From contig JADKJC010000004.1 of assembly GCA_016722465.1 (NCBI GenBank), forward strand, positions 282,776 to 346,775: a stretch of DNA of 64,000 bases. The letters run 5' to 3'. This document shows, piece by piece, positions 19,208-29,019 of this stretch. The translations under genes and the position numbers were made by a program. Under the pieces are notes generated by a model, which worked only from the letters and a program-made list of their open reading frames with translations, did not search any database and was not told where the DNA came from. This DNA comes from Chitinophagaceae bacterium. Lineage in GTDB: Bacteria > Bacteroidota > Bacteroidia > Chitinophagales > Chitinophagaceae. The first letter of the stretch is position 1. Every line of letters begins with the position of its first letter.

Positions 19208-19240
19208 CAAACATAACAATATGTGCTGTTATTATGGCAA
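19208..19240 (-). promoter_or_regulatory. Bacteroidota-type promoter after the antiterminator gene
   Basis: On the minus strand a TATGTTTG box (19215-19208) fits the TAnnTTTG -7 consensus, with TTG at 19240-19238, a 22-nt spacer. It lies directly past the terminator at 19242-19272 and about 120 bp before the FemAB-like gene. It could start a second transcript for the glycan-assembly genes. The spacing is slightly long. Confidence 0.5.
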
Positions 19241-19241
19241 T

Positions 19242-19272
19242 AAAAACCCGTTACATTAATGTAACGGTTTTT
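19242..19272 (-). terminator. Hairpin terminator between the antiterminator gene and the glycan genes
   Basis: A perfect 9-bp inverted repeat (19248-19256 with 19259-19267) is flanked by A and T runs on both sides, so it can act on either strand. It stands between the NusG/UpxY-like gene and the downstream glycan genes. That is where a processive antiterminator would be expected to act. Confidence 0.75.
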
Positions 19273-19360
19273 AGTGGTATTCAATTATTTGTAACTGATT
19301 ATTTTTGCCTGCTAAGCGTTAAAAATCAAGCGTTTTGGTGGTTTATCAGAAGAATTTGCC

Positions 19361-19884
19361 TCACATTAATAGTGTGGAATTTTCCATCCCATATTGAAAA
19401 GTGTCGTTGGTGGCTTTTTCTGTTTCAGCAATCATGGCAAAACCAATGGAAGGGAGGCTAAGCTTAATCTTAGTTGTTTGTACAGACATAATACCTGCAT
19501 TTAGGTTAAGAGTAGGCTCATTGGTAATTCTAACCATTCCCATAGCATTAACGGCTGTTTTTTCCAGTTTGATGTTGTAATACAGGGTAGAAAAATGAGC
19601 TGCATTTTCAACTTCGGTTTTTTAATGATGGCCGGTTTTCCCAGCCAGTAAACAAAATTAATAACATCACTTGTTTTTCTAACCTCATGCATTTCGGCCT
19701 CTGTAATGTATACAAATACAAAAGTTGGGAACAGTGGCTCGGAGGCCATTTTTCTTCGAAATCCGTAACCATTTGTAATACGGTTTAGCGGACAGAGATT
19801 TTCTATCTTCTTTTTTGTTAATAGGGCAGCTACTTTTTTTTCACTTTGTGGTTTAGTGTAAACTGCATACCAATTCCTGTTCAT
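19361..19884 (-). CDS. NusG/UpxY-like transcription antiterminator, one frameshift
   Basis: The N-terminal NGN domain is recognisable: NRNWYAVYTKPQSEKKVAAL, then LFPTFVFVYI and a VRKTSDVINFVYWLGKP stretch, as in UpxY proteins that relieve premature termination in Bacteroides capsule operons. The frame breaks at the six-T run 19618-19623. One more base continues the protein as KKTEVENAAHFSTLYYN and ends with KLSLPSIGFAMIAETE, the expected C-terminal strand. Repaired length is about 175 residues. It sits within the capsule locus between the autokinase gene and the glycan genes, with a terminator directly downstream, so a role in reading through that terminator is a good hypothesis. Confidence 0.85.
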
Positions 19885-20018
19885 TTTTAAATCTTTTAAT
19901 GATTAAAAACTATGCAGCTTTTCAATAAGATTGGTTATTGGCGATTAATGCAAAGGATACAGGTAAGCTTGTTACGGGAATGGATTACGGGGTATAAATG
20001 GTTTTCAGAAATGCTAAG

Positions 20019-22382
20019 TTAGGCTTTTAATTTCTTTCCTTTGGAAATTTTTTGGTTTCCTCCATAAACATAGTCGTAGCCGTAACCATAGTTATTTTTC
20101 ATAAACCCTCTGGTTTTAACACCATTAAATATGATAGCAGGGTTTTTCAATGAATTGATCTTGTTATTTTCGTCAATGCGTTTCACCAGCATTTTGGGGG
20201 TGTATTTATGGCGAACTACGTACAATGTAGCATCGGCAAGTGAAGATAGATGGTATGCATCTGTAACCATTACCACGGGTGCTGTATCCATCACTACCAG
20301 ATCGAATTTACTCTCAAGATATGCGATGAGGTTTTGAACCTGCCCGTTTTCCAATAATTCCGATGGGGTGGGGTGGAGCCCTCCGGATGATACAAAGCTT
20401 AAGTTTTCGTGGTTGGGTATTTTACGTATTATTTCCTCGGCAGTTCTTTCTCCCAAAAGGTATTCACTTACTCCAATTTCTTCTGTTGTAACGCCAAATA
20501 ATTTGCCCAGGGAAGGGTTATGGAGATCAGCATCCACTAATACCACTTTCTTACCCGTCATTGCAAGGCTTACTGCAAGGTTTGCTGCTATAAAGCTTTT
20601 ACCTTCTCCTGGTATGCTGGAGGTAACCAATACTTTTTTGTGGTACGAATCAATGCCAAGAAAAAGCAATGAAACCCTTACTTTTCTGAATTCTTCGGCA
20701 ATAAAACTTCTTTTCCCTGGTTCCAGCACCAATGAACTTCTTGATTTGTTATGAACTATTTCACCGATAACCGGAATGGTTGTAAGTGATTCAATTTCTT
20801 TTCTGTAAAGGATTTTGTTGTTAAGTAATTCCCGGCCATTAACAAAAATGATGGGGAGCATCAATCCCAGCAGCATGGCGGCAAAATAGATCATGTTGGT
20901 TTTAGGGCTAACAGCACTACCGCTTGACTTTGCATAGTTGATCACCTTACTGTCTGAATTGGCAGAGGCGTAAGACAGTTCACTTTCCTCCCTTTTTTGT
21001 AACAGGAATTGGTAAATGCCGTTTTGAATGTTCTGATCCCTGCTGATTTCCAGGAGCTGCCGTTCTTTTTCCGGAATACCGGTAAGCAATGAATTGTATT
21101 GACCGCTGGCGGATGAATAACTGTTTTGAACCAGCTTCATGTTTTTTATCTGCGTTTCAATATTGTTTAGAACATTAGGTTTCATTTTATTGATCTGGTC
21201 CCTGATACCACCCAGTAAAGGGTTTCCTTCTCCCACAGTTCTTTTTAGCCTTTCCAACTCGAGTTGTGCATTATTCAAAGAAGTCATTTGTTGTGTAAGG
21301 CCCGGATCGCTGATACCGGCAGGTGTGGGAAGGATACCAACATTTTCTCCGGAGCTTACAGCCTTTTTCAAATCATTCAATGCCGCCAGCTGGGTAGAAG
21401 CCTCTCTCATTTCAGCGTCGCTGGCACCTATTCTTGACATGAAATTCTGGCTTTGTGAACCAAGATCGACTGCCTGGTTATTGGCTTTAAATTCTTTTAC
21501 TTTTTTCTGTATAGAATCCAGGTTTTTTGAAACTACCACTAACCTTGACTCTATTGAGGCAAGTGTGTTTTTTACCAAATTGTTTTTTTCCGAAATGGCG
21601 CTTTTGTTGTAATAATCAATCAGGGTATTTAAAATGTCTTCTGCTCTTTCCGGTACTTCATCTTTGTAAGTGAGATCAAGTACACTGGACAGTTTATTGG
21701 ATTCTATTTTTAAGCCACTCAAAAGTGAGCCACCGATACTTTTGGCTTTATGTAAATCAAGGAAAAATGGCTTTGAACCTGTGTTACCATTAAACCTGGG
21801 ATTGTATAAAAACATCAATTCCCCATAGGGTGTTTTAAGCCACTCATTTAAAGGACCCGAAAATTTATTGTTTAAAATTATTTTGCTTGTTCCACTATCA
21901 TACCTGAAGGGTATCTTTTCATATTTTTTAAGCTTGTTTGGATATTTTGCTTCTACTATAACCGGACTGTTGGTATAGGCCGATTGTATCCTTAGCTTCC
22001 CTTCCTGGCTGATAGGGGCATATAAATGCAGTTTAACAGCCACACTGTCTAAAAGTACCTGCGACTGGAGTACTTCCACTTCATTCTCTATGATTTTTGT
22101 AGTGCCGAGAGGATCTATTGCCTGCTCTGTTTTTGATACATCCACCCCTCTTTTTTCATCTTTTATCAGGATGGTTGCCACAGCTTCATATTTAGGGATT
22201 GCATATCGTATGTATACGTATGCACCAGCGATAGATAATGCAAGGCAAATTAAGAACAAAGGCCAGTAACTGATATACCCAGCCATCATCTGGCTGAGTT
22301 GATTTTCCTCTTTTTGGATCGTCTTATTTACTCTTTGTTGCATACTTTCAGGTTGGAGATTAGTTCCGGGTGATTCTGTCAA
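20019..22382 (-). CDS. Wzc-like polysaccharide co-polymerase with tyrosine autokinase domain
   Basis: 787 residues. There is a Wzz-type N-terminal membrane helix (about residues 37-57), a long periplasmic coiled-coil part, a second helix near MIYFAAMLLGLMLPIIFV, then a BY-kinase domain with Walker A (SSIPGEGKSFIAANLA), Walker A' (VVLVDADLHNP) and Walker B (LVVMDTAPVVMVTD). The C-terminus carries a tyrosine cluster (NNYGYGYDYVYGG) for autophosphorylation. Such proteins control chain length and work with the Wza channel. The start overlaps the end of the wza-like gene by 23 bp. The frame is intact. Confidence 0.95.
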   Translation of the reverse strand: MTESPGTNLQPESMQQRVNKTIQKEENQLSQMMAGYISYWPLFLICLALSIAGAYVYIRYAIPKYEAVATILIKDEKRGVDVSKTEQAIDPLGTTKIIENEVEVLQSQVLLDSVAVKLHLYAPISQEGKLRIQSAYTNSPVIVEAKYPNKLKKYEKIPFRYDSGTSKIILNNKFSGPLNEWLKTPYGELMFLYNPRFNGNTGSKPFFLDLHKAKSIGGSLLSGLKIESNKLSSVLDLTYKDEVPERAEDILNTLIDYYNKSAISEKNNLVKNTLASIESRLVVVSKNLDSIQKKVKEFKANNQAVDLGSQSQNFMSRIGASDAEMREASTQLAALNDLKKAVSSGENVGILPTPAGISDPGLTQQMTSLNNAQLELERLKRTVGEGNPLLGGIRDQINKMKPNVLNNIETQIKNMKLVQNSYSSASGQYNSLLTGIPEKERQLLEISRDQNIQNGIYQFLLQKREESELSYASANSDSKVINYAKSSGSAVSPKTNMIYFAAMLLGLMLPIIFVNGRELLNNKILYRKEIESLTTIPVIGEIVHNKSRSSLVLEPGKRSFIAEEFRKVRVSLLFLGIDSYHKKVLVTSSIPGEGKSFIAANLAVSLAMTGKKVVLVDADLHNPSLGKLFGVTTEEIGVSEYLLGERTAEEIIRKIPNHENLSFVSSGGLHPTPSELLENGQVQNLIAYLESKFDLVVMDTAPVVMVTDAYHLSSLADATLYVVRHKYTPKMLVKRIDENNKINSLKNPAIIFNGVKTRGFMKNNYGYGYDYVYGGNQKISKGKKLKA

Positions 22383-23166
22383 TAACCAATATGGCCACAG
22401 ATATGGTGCTTAGTATAGAAGGAAGTATCAACCTTGTCCTGTCAACACTTGCAGCCCTGTTCTTTGTTGTCTCTACATATACTACATCATTTGGCTGAAG
22501 ATAGTAATATGGTGACTGAAGAAAGGAACTTGAATTAAGATTTACCCTGGTAACAATCTTTTTGCCTTCACTCTCCCTTACGATCATTACGTTATCCCTT
22601 CTGCCGTAGGTAGTAATATCTCCTGCAACTCCCAATGCTTTAATAAGTGATATTTTTTCAGTAGGAACATTAATAACAGTTGGCCGGGCAACTTCTCCCA
22701 GTATAGTCACTTCGTAATTCAAAAACCTGATTTCAACAATCGGTTCTATCAACAGCTTTTTATCCAGTATTTTTTTTGTTATATAATCTTTTAACTGTGT
22801 TTTGGTAAGTCCCGAAGCTTTAATGGGGCCAAGTAAAGGGATCTCAATATAACCTTCTGAACTTACCAGGTAACCTGTTGATTCGGCCCTTGGCCCAGCA
22901 GAACTGGGTGCGCTGCTCCTGTAATCATTGTTGATATTAAAGATCCTGTAAGCCGCTTCTTCCGTTGTTGGGCTGGTAACACGGATGCTTAACACTTCAT
23001 TGTTTTCTATCTTATGTTCAGCATTGTCCTGTACATTGGATGTAAGAGCAGTTTCCCGTACATTTTGCAGATCCTCAAAATAGATCAATTTTTTTGTGCT
23101 GTTGCAGGCATTACATAGAATCATAACAGCAGCAAACAATAAAAAAAACGGTATTTTCTTACTCAT
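22360..23166 (-). CDS. Wza-like polysaccharide export lipoprotein
   Basis: 268 residues from the chosen start MSKKIPFFLLFAAVMILC; the longer reading from 23316 adds a non-homologous stretch, and this methionine opens a good lipoprotein-type signal with cysteines at ILCNAC. A polysaccharide-export domain follows (NNEVLSIRVTSPTTEEAAYR, then GYIEIPLLGPIKASGLTKTQ), then an SLBB-like part (EVTILGEVARPTVINVP) and a C-terminal hydrophobic helix, as in Bacteroidota Wza homologues. It forms the outer-membrane export channel with Wzc. It is the first gene of the overlapping pair, 316 bp after the S41 peptidase gene. Confidence 0.92.
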   Translation of the reverse strand: MSKKIPFFLLFAAVMILCNACNSTKKLIYFEDLQNVRETALTSNVQDNAEHKIENNEVLSIRVTSPTTEEAAYRIFNINNDYRSSAPSSAGPRAESTGYLVSSEGYIEIPLLGPIKASGLTKTQLKDYITKKILDKKLLIEPIVEIRFLNYEVTILGEVARPTVINVPTEKISLIKALGVAGDITTYGRRDNVMIVRESEGKKIVTRVNLNSSSFLQSPYYYLQPNDVVYVETTKNRAASVDRTRLILPSILSTISVAILVIDRITRN

Positions 23167-23361
23167 ATTATTGAATTGTGGGGGGTTAGTACTAGGCATT
23201 AACGAAAAAACGAATAGATTCTTGCGTGTCAAGGTTGAATTATATAGTACCAATAGCAGAGTGCAGGCACACAATGCAGACTTAAAGAACATTCTATGGC
23301 TTAGTATCAGTTGCAAATTGCTTGTATTTTCAAAAGGTTTAGGTGTACAAAAATCAATGTA

Positions 23362-23374
23362 GTACTCAAAGTAC
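23362..23374. promoter_or_regulatory. Perfect 5-bp inverted repeat in the wza upstream region
   Basis: GTACT-caa-AGTAC lies within the 316-bp region between the S41 gene end and the wza start. On the minus strand it includes TACTTTG, one base short of the TAnnTTTG box. It may be a promoter or operator for the export genes. I see no other feature in 23167-23482. Confidence 0.3.
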
Positions 23375-23482
23375 CAGAGTCGTAAAATTAGTTGAATAAA
23401 GCAAATAATCCAATTTTCGGAAACAAGTTCCTGCCCGAAGGCTTAAATGTTTGTGGTATAGGAGCAGTTTTACAGCCGGCAC

Positions 23483-25075
23483 TTATTTTTTTAACAGCAA
23501 CAGGGCTTGTGTTACAGCATCGTCTTTTGTATTCAGCACTTCATAAAAGCCTTCATTCCGCCATACCTGTCTTGCAAGTGATGCTTTTAGTTTGAAGGCG
23601 AGTTCATTCTTTACCTTTTGAGAAAGTGTATTGATTTGAACTGAATCTTTATTGGCCATCATTTCAAAGCGTTTCCAGTGATCATCTGAAAGGGAGAATT
23701 GTTCCGCAAAAGCTTTTGTGGTTTTATAAGCCTGTAGGGCCGCTTTGTTTTGTATGTAATACTCGTAGGCAAAATCAGCCATTGCACCAGTCATGTACAA
23801 TTTAGAAACAGCCGTATCCATTCCGGCAGTATCCAGTGCTACAAACACATCGGGTGTAATACCACCACCACCATACACAATTTTGCCGTTTGGAGTTTTG
23901 TACATTTTGGTAGTATCATTTTTTACCGAATCAACCGACAAGACTTCGCCATCGTGAAAACGTTTCAATATTTCATCGTAATATGCCTTTTCGCCATTAC
24001 TGTAGGGTCTTTGAATGCTCCTGCCAACGGGAGTATAGTACCTTGCAACCGTTAGCCGCAGGGCGCTGCCGTTGGAAAGGTCATATTGTTCCTGCACCAA
24101 TCCTTTGCCAAAACTCCGCCTGCCTACAATGGTTGCCCTGTTCCAGTCCTGCAAAGCGCCTATCAAAATTTCACTGGCACTTGCGGTCCCTTCGTCAGCC
24201 AGCAGCACCAATGCCCCTTTTTCAAACATGCCCGGCCTTTTGCAGCGATATTCTTTTTTAGGAAAATGCTTTCCTTCTGTATAGGTAATGAGTTTGTCGC
24301 CTTCTAAAAACTCATCTGCAATTTCGGTTGCCTGATCCAGTACACCCCCACCATTACCCCTCAGGTCGAGTATTAATTTTTGCAGCCCCTGGGTTTTTAA
24401 TTTTTCCAGGGATTGCATAAACTCCCGGTATGTTACCTGGCTGAATTTATTGAGACGAATGTACCCTGTGCCAGGTTCTATCATATAAGCAGCATCCACA
24501 CTGGTTACAGGGATTATACCCCGTTGAAAAGTGAGTGTCTTTCGCTGGTTACTTCTTAACAGGTCTACCTTTACGCTGGTGCCATTTCCCCCCCTCAGCA
24601 GTTTTTTAATTGTTGCAGATTTGATTTTTACCCCCGCAACAAGGCTGTCGTTTACCTTAATGAATTTATCACCAGTTTCAATCCCTGCTTTAAAACTGGG
24701 CCCATCAGGTACCACGTACATGATATTGATCGTGTCATCTATCACATCAAATTCAACACCAATACCAAAAAAGTTACCGGCAATATCTTCGTTGGTACTT
24801 TCCACTTCTTCGGCACTGATAAATACAGAATGGGGGTCAAGTTTACTCAGGATGGCGGCAATGGCAGTATCGGTTAATTCATTCAGCTTTACTTCATCCA
24901 CATATTTATTCTGGATGAGGTCAAGCATTTCCTGCATTGGCCGGGGTTTATCAACTGTAAAAAAATTTTTGCCTGGCATCGTTCCTTTCATCCGGTAACC
25001 AAGCATCATCCCGATAATTAATGTAATGCTGAAAAGCAGTGGCAGCCAAACCTGTGGTTTCTTTTTATTATCCAT
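23483..25075 (-). CDS. S41 family C-terminal processing peptidase
   Basis: 530 residues. There is an N-terminal signal anchor (WLPLLFSITLIIGMMLGY), a PDZ domain at about residues 85-175 (GIGVEFDVIDD, GIETGDKFIKVND), then the S41 core. The catalytic Ser is S299 in GTASASEIL and the Lys is K324 in FGKGLVQ; the 25-residue spacing equals that of the Tsp/Prc dyad. It degrades or trims periplasmic proteins. It is divergent from the kinase gene at 25215. It precedes the export genes, but a functional link to the capsule is not shown. Confidence 0.93.
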   Translation of the reverse strand: MDNKKKPQVWLPLLFSITLIIGMMLGYRMKGTMPGKNFFTVDKPRPMQEMLDLIQNKYVDEVKLNELTDTAIAAILSKLDPHSVFISAEEVESTNEDIAGNFFGIGVEFDVIDDTINIMYVVPDGPSFKAGIETGDKFIKVNDSLVAGVKIKSATIKKLLRGGNGTSVKVDLLRSNQRKTLTFQRGIIPVTSVDAAYMIEPGTGYIRLNKFSQVTYREFMQSLEKLKTQGLQKLILDLRGNGGGVLDQATEIADEFLEGDKLITYTEGKHFPKKEYRCKRPGMFEKGALVLLADEGTASASEILIGALQDWNRATIVGRRSFGKGLVQEQYDLSNGSALRLTVARYYTPVGRSIQRPYSNGEKAYYDEILKRFHDGEVLSVDSVKNDTTKMYKTPNGKIVYGGGGITPDVFVALDTAGMDTAVSKLYMTGAMADFAYEYYIQNKAALQAYKTTKAFAEQFSLSDDHWKRFEMMANKDSVQINTLSQKVKNELAFKLKASLARQVWRNEGFYEVLNTKDDAVTQALLLLKK

Positions 25076-25214
25076 ATTTTTCTTGTGGCCACGAAAATAA
25101 ATTAATTAAAGGGAATGGAAGATGTAATGTTTTGCAAACGGTTATGGGGGAATATATTTGGACGATTATGCGTAAAATGCATTACTTTGAAATGAAATTT
25201 TAAACAATTCAACA

Positions 25215-26054
25215 ATGGCTGTGAAATTGATTGCCGACAGTGGTTCTACAAAGGCGGAATGGTGCCTGCTGAACGGTAAAAAAAAGAAGATTATTACAAC
25301 CCAGGGCATTAGCCCTTACTTTTTGTCTGCATTACAAATTCAGCAATTGCTGGAAAAGGAACTGTTACCCAAATTAAAGCACAACCTGCCCGAAGAGATT
25401 TATTATTATGGTACCGGCTGCTTAAGTCCCGACAATGTTAAACTCGTAAAAAGTGCTTTGCAAAAAGCGTTTGGCAAAATAAAAATTACTGTAGATCACG
25501 ACCTGATGGGAGCCGCCAGGGCACTTTGCGGCAATGAACAGGGCGTGGCCTGTATACTGGGTACCGGATCCAATTCCTGTTATTTTAATGGGAAAAAGAT
25601 TGTAAAGAACAGTCCCGGCCTTGGGTTTATTTTGGGTGATGAGGGCAGTGGAGCCTACCTGGGCAGGAAAGTGATACAGCATTTTTTGTATAATACTTTT
25701 GATCCCGACCTGATGGACAGGTTCAATGCCAAGTACAATACCAATGCACCGGAAATACTGGAAGCCGTGTACAAGGGGCCGCTTCCAAACCGTTACCTGG
25801 CAAGTTTTACCGGTTTCCTGGTGGAGAACAGGGGGCATTATATGATCGAAAATATCATAGAGGACAGCTTCAATGAGTTTTTCTTTAATCACCTGTACAA
25901 ATACAAAGAAAGCTGGACGCATCCGATTCACTTCATTGGTAGTGTGGCGTATGGATTTAAAGATGTGCTGAAAGAAATGTGCAGTAATTATGAGCTGCAG
26001 TTGGGCCGGGTACTCAAACATCCGCTGGATGGGTTGATAAAATATCATTCCTAA
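25215..26054 (+). CDS. BadF/BadG/BcrA/BcrD-type ATPase, probable N-acetylglucosamine kinase
   Basis: 279 residues. Phosphate-1 motif is LIADSGSTKAEWCL at the N-terminus, phosphate-2 is CILGTGSNSCYFNG, and the adenosine-side region is GFILGDEGSGAYLGRKV, all in ASKHA order. Bacteroidota homologues of this length are annotated as GlcNAc kinases that recycle cell-wall amino sugars. It is transcribed alone, divergently from the S41 gene. The substrate is inferred from family only. Confidence 0.85.
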   Translation: MAVKLIADSGSTKAEWCLLNGKKKKIITTQGISPYFLSALQIQQLLEKELLPKLKHNLPEEIYYYGTGCLSPDNVKLVKSALQKAFGKIKITVDHDLMGAARALCGNEQGVACILGTGSNSCYFNGKKIVKNSPGLGFILGDEGSGAYLGRKVIQHFLYNTFDPDLMDRFNAKYNTNAPEILEAVYKGPLPNRYLASFTGFLVENRGHYMIENIIEDSFNEFFFNHLYKYKESWTHPIHFIGSVAYGFKDVLKEMCSNYELQLGRVLKHPLDGLIKYHS

Positions 26055-26170
26055 GCCAATAAAATGTTAATAATAATTCCGGCTGCGGTTCCGTTAATGC
26101 TTTGATAAAAAAATCTTGGTTTTATTTACCAACTTCACTAATTTACAATTGAAAACAAAACTATACTTAT

Positions 26171-27397
26171 ATGAAAGGTAAACTTTTACTCACTGCAACA
26201 CTCGTTTCAGCTTCTCTTTTTTCCGCCGCCCAGGATGCCGCTAAAACATACGCAATTACGGGCAAAAGTAACAACAACTTTTTGTGGGCTGATATCAAAC
26301 AGATCTATATCAAAACAGGGGATATTGTAAAAACCCTGTTTGAATCTGACAAGACAACATTTAAGATTTCTTCAATGGACAATGCCACGGAAAAAGTGCA
26401 GGTAATCAATCCTACCGCTTTTGGCGTGGCCGCCTGTGCATTGGATGCAAGGCATAACAGGCTTTATTTTGCTCCTATGCATTTTGCCGACATCCGCTTC
26501 CTGGACCTGGATGCAAAGGAAGTGAACTTTACCATCGTAAAAAAGAACATCATTCCAACAACACCAGGTAACGTGTACCAGCCGGAAGAAAGCCAGATCA
26601 CAAGAATGGTGATTGCAGCTGATGGTTACGGTTATGCTTTGACCAATGATGCCAACCACCTGATCCGTTTTACTACTGGTAAAAAACCAGTGGTTGAAGA
26701 CCTGGGTTCACTGATAGATGCCGAAAGCAACAACGGATTTTCTGTACATAATAAATGCACCAGCTGGGGTGGCGATATGCTGGCTGATGCTTTTGGCAAA
26801 TTAGTAGTGATATCTGCCAACCACAATGTATACTCGGTGGATGTGAAAACTAAAATAGCAAGCTTTACCGGTACCATCACTGGTTTGCCTGCCAACTATA
26901 CCACTAACGGTGCCGTGGTTGATAATGATGGAGACATGGTGGTAAGCAGTGCCAATGTATTTGATGGCCTGTTTAGAGTGAATGCTAAAGACCTGAAAGC
27001 GGTAAAAGTGGAAACCACTGCAAAAGCTTTTAATGCTTCTGATTTGGCCAATGGCAATTTGTTATCACAAAAAGAAGCGGATGCAGCAGCAAAGTTTGAT
27101 GTATCAAAATCAGTATTACCTGATTTTGCAGCAGCAGCAGATGGAAGGGTTTATCCAAATCCTGCCAGCGGCGACCAGTTCAATGTATTGTTCACCGGGC
27201 AGAAAGCCGGAAAATATACGATCATTTTCAGTGATCTTGCAGGACGTCCATTGCTTACAAAAACAGTGACGATTGCCAGTGCAGCACAGGTTGAAAACGT
27301 TCGGTTAACACGCAAAACAGCAAAAGGTACCTACCTGGTAAATGTGGTGGATGAGAACAAGCAGGTTGCTTTTTCAGAAAGAGTTGTATTGCAATAA
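26171..27397 (+). CDS. Secreted propeller-like protein with T9SS type A sorting domain
   Basis: 408 residues. There is a Sec signal peptide (KLLLTATLVSASLFSAAQ), a body of repeated strand segments with RLYFAPMHFADIRFLDLD and AADGYGYALTNDANHLIRFT, resembling a beta-propeller, and a C-terminal domain beginning GRVYPNPASGDQFNVLF and ending FSERVVLQ, the T9SS sorting type A pattern. It is exported through the outer membrane and anchored or released. Function of the body is unknown. A terminator follows within 35 bp. Confidence 0.88.
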   Translation: MKGKLLLTATLVSASLFSAAQDAAKTYAITGKSNNNFLWADIKQIYIKTGDIVKTLFESDKTTFKISSMDNATEKVQVINPTAFGVAACALDARHNRLYFAPMHFADIRFLDLDAKEVNFTIVKKNIIPTTPGNVYQPEESQITRMVIAADGYGYALTNDANHLIRFTTGKKPVVEDLGSLIDAESNNGFSVHNKCTSWGGDMLADAFGKLVVISANHNVYSVDVKTKIASFTGTITGLPANYTTNGAVVDNDGDMVVSSANVFDGLFRVNAKDLKAVKVETTAKAFNASDLANGNLLSQKEADAAAKFDVSKSVLPDFAAAADGRVYPNPASGDQFNVLFTGQKAGKYTIIFSDLAGRPLLTKTVTIASAAQVENVRLTRKTAKGTYLVNVVDENKQVAFSERVVLQ

Positions 27398-27427
27398 AGG
27401 TTGATTATTATGGGTTGTAAAGTAAAA

Positions 27428-27448
27428 GCCTCACATTGTGGGGCTTTT
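27428..27448 (+). terminator. Rho-independent terminator after the T9SS-sorted gene
   Basis: A 7-bp stem with one G-T pair (27428-27434 with 27438-27444) and a 3-nt loop is followed by TTTT on the plus strand. It stands 30 bp past the stop codon. Confidence 0.75.
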
Positions 27449-27569
27449 GCATTTCTGGGAGATGAACGCAAGGAATGGTAAAACAGCCACTTGGTGCAAT
27501 AGGAGTATAAAATGACTGATAGGGTAATATTTTAAAGCCTCGTTATATCATGCCCAATTACAATAAGGA

Positions 27570-28397
27570 TTAACTTTTAAGGGAGTAGTTAAAAGTAAAC
27601 TGGTAGATAGGCAGGTAGTATTCTAACTCAGGTTTTTTTACATAACGGTAAAATATCGCTTTAATGTTTACAAGGTTATTGATCTCTACACCAAACCCCA
27701 AAGAGTATCCGTGATACAATCCATTTGTTTTAATATCTGGTAAAAATTCTTTTATCTGTCCCGGGCTGCTGTAGCAGGCAATGTAGCGGCAGGCAATCCA
27801 GAAGATGCCAACGTTTTTTGCATTATTTCTTTCCCAGGCACCTGTTTGAAAATAAAAACCTGCCGTTGTAAAACTATTTAAAAAATTACTTGGCTTGCCG
27901 GTTTGAGGATTACCGATAGCGCCATTTCTGTAACCTGTTAGCACACGTTCTCCAAACTGGTACAAGAAGCCAGCCTTTGTTACCCGTTGGGTGTTGGAAA
28001 AATAAATAACACCATCTATTGAGATGTTAATAAGGCCGCTTAATGGGTTAATGTATTGATTAATCAACTGATCGTTGCTGCGTTGGGACGTAGCTGTTGC
28101 CTGCTGCCCCTGGAAGGTATTGTTGCTTACACCACCATACAAAGAAAGCGGAATGGAAAACTTACCGGGTTCCCCTATGCTGAGGCGGATAAACCTTGCG
28201 CTGGCATTTACCTGGCCGTTGTTCATTACATCTATAAAACCGGAAGTGAATATTTCAGGAGAATACTTTATTGATGTAGAATCATTTTTTATTGTCCTGG
28301 TATAACTATTTATTTGTGAAGACGCCTTAAATAAAATGATCCATCCTGAGAAAGATAATAAAATAGCAATTACCCTATTTCGATGACTCCCACTCAT
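27570..28397 (-). CDS. Outer-membrane beta-barrel-like hypothetical protein
   Basis: About 275 residues from the start at 28397 (MSGSHRNRVIAILLSFSGWI), which gives a basic then hydrophobic signal sequence; an ATG at 28427 is also in frame. The body has alternating strand patterns (VNASARFIRLSIGEPGKFSI, GSWERNNAK-type turns) and ends in an aromatic strand, YQFTFNYSLKS, typical of outer-membrane barrels. I do not recognise a family. It overlaps the YiiX-like gene by 23 bp and is the last gene of the AT-rich block. Confidence 0.65.
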   Translation of the reverse strand: MSGSHRNRVIAILLSFSGWIILFKASSQINSYTRTIKNDSTSIKYSPEIFTSGFIDVMNNGQVNASARFIRLSIGEPGKFSIPLSLYGGVSNNTFQGQQATATSQRSNDQLINQYINPLSGLINISIDGVIYFSNTQRVTKAGFLYQFGERVLTGYRNGAIGNPQTGKPSNFLNSFTTAGFYFQTGAWERNNAKNVGIFWIACRYIACYSSPGQIKEFLPDIKTNGLYHGYSLGFGVEINNLVNIKAIFYRYVKKPELEYYLPIYQFTFNYSLKS

Positions 28398-29019
28398 AAA
28401 TTTTCTTAAATTCTTTATTCTCTTCAAAAAAATCGACAGGAAAATAGATTAAAACTTTTCGTTTTAAAATGGTTTCATAGAATTCGTTTTTCAGGTGTAA
28501 TTCCAACGGCTTAAAATAAAACTTCCTATTATTTGCATCATTCAGTATTCTTGAACAGAATTCTGAACAGTAAAGCGTATTATCATTACCAAGCGTAAAA
28601 CTGTAATCAAAATCAATTTTTTTTCGATAATAGTCTTCACATTTTCTTTTTATGGCTTTAAGCGTCCCTGCATCTACTTTGCATTTCCAAATGCTTAAAT
28701 AATATACATCGGATGATTTTCGAAAGGAATTTAATGAGTCAATTATCAGGCAACTTTTTTTCGAATTAATATCTGACACATTGTATATGCGGAAAACATC
28801 ATTTTTTATAAACCCGATACCGCAATGAGTGATATTGCTATCTTTAATGTTGAAATTTTGCGCAATTAAAATTGATTTTGAATAAGTGCCCCTGCAAACT
28901 ATGAAGAGATCATTTTTGTTTAAAGAAATCTCTTTTAATGGCGCTTTAATGGTTACCGTTTGCTTTTTTACCGGATAGCATGAAATGAAAAGTAAATTGA
29001 CAAGCAGCAAATATTTCAT
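28375..29019 (-). CDS. YiiX/permuted NlpC-P60-like cysteine peptidase-fold lipoprotein
   Basis: 214 residues. A short hydrophobic leader ending in a cysteine (LLLVNLLFISC) suggests a lipoprotein. The histidine in ITHCGIGFI and the cysteine in TLYCSEFCSRIL lie in the order and contexts of YiiX/YaeF-like permuted papain-fold hydrolases. FDYSFTLGNDN before the cysteine also fits. These enzymes are thought to cleave amide or ester bonds in lipids or peptides; the substrate here is unknown. The gene starts within TAATG at the end of the beta-barrel gene (one-base overlap), so the two are coupled. The region is clearly richer in A and T than the flanks. Confidence 0.7.
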   Translation of the reverse strand: MKYLLLVNLLFISCYPVKKQTVTIKAPLKEISLNKNDLFIVCRGTYSKSILIAQNFNIKDSNITHCGIGFIKNDVFRIYNVSDINSKKSCLIIDSLNSFRKSSDVYYLSIWKCKVDAGTLKAIKRKCEDYYRKKIDFDYSFTLGNDNTLYCSEFCSRILNDANNRKFYFKPLELHLKNEFYETILKRKVLIYFPVDFFEENKEFKKIYEWESSK

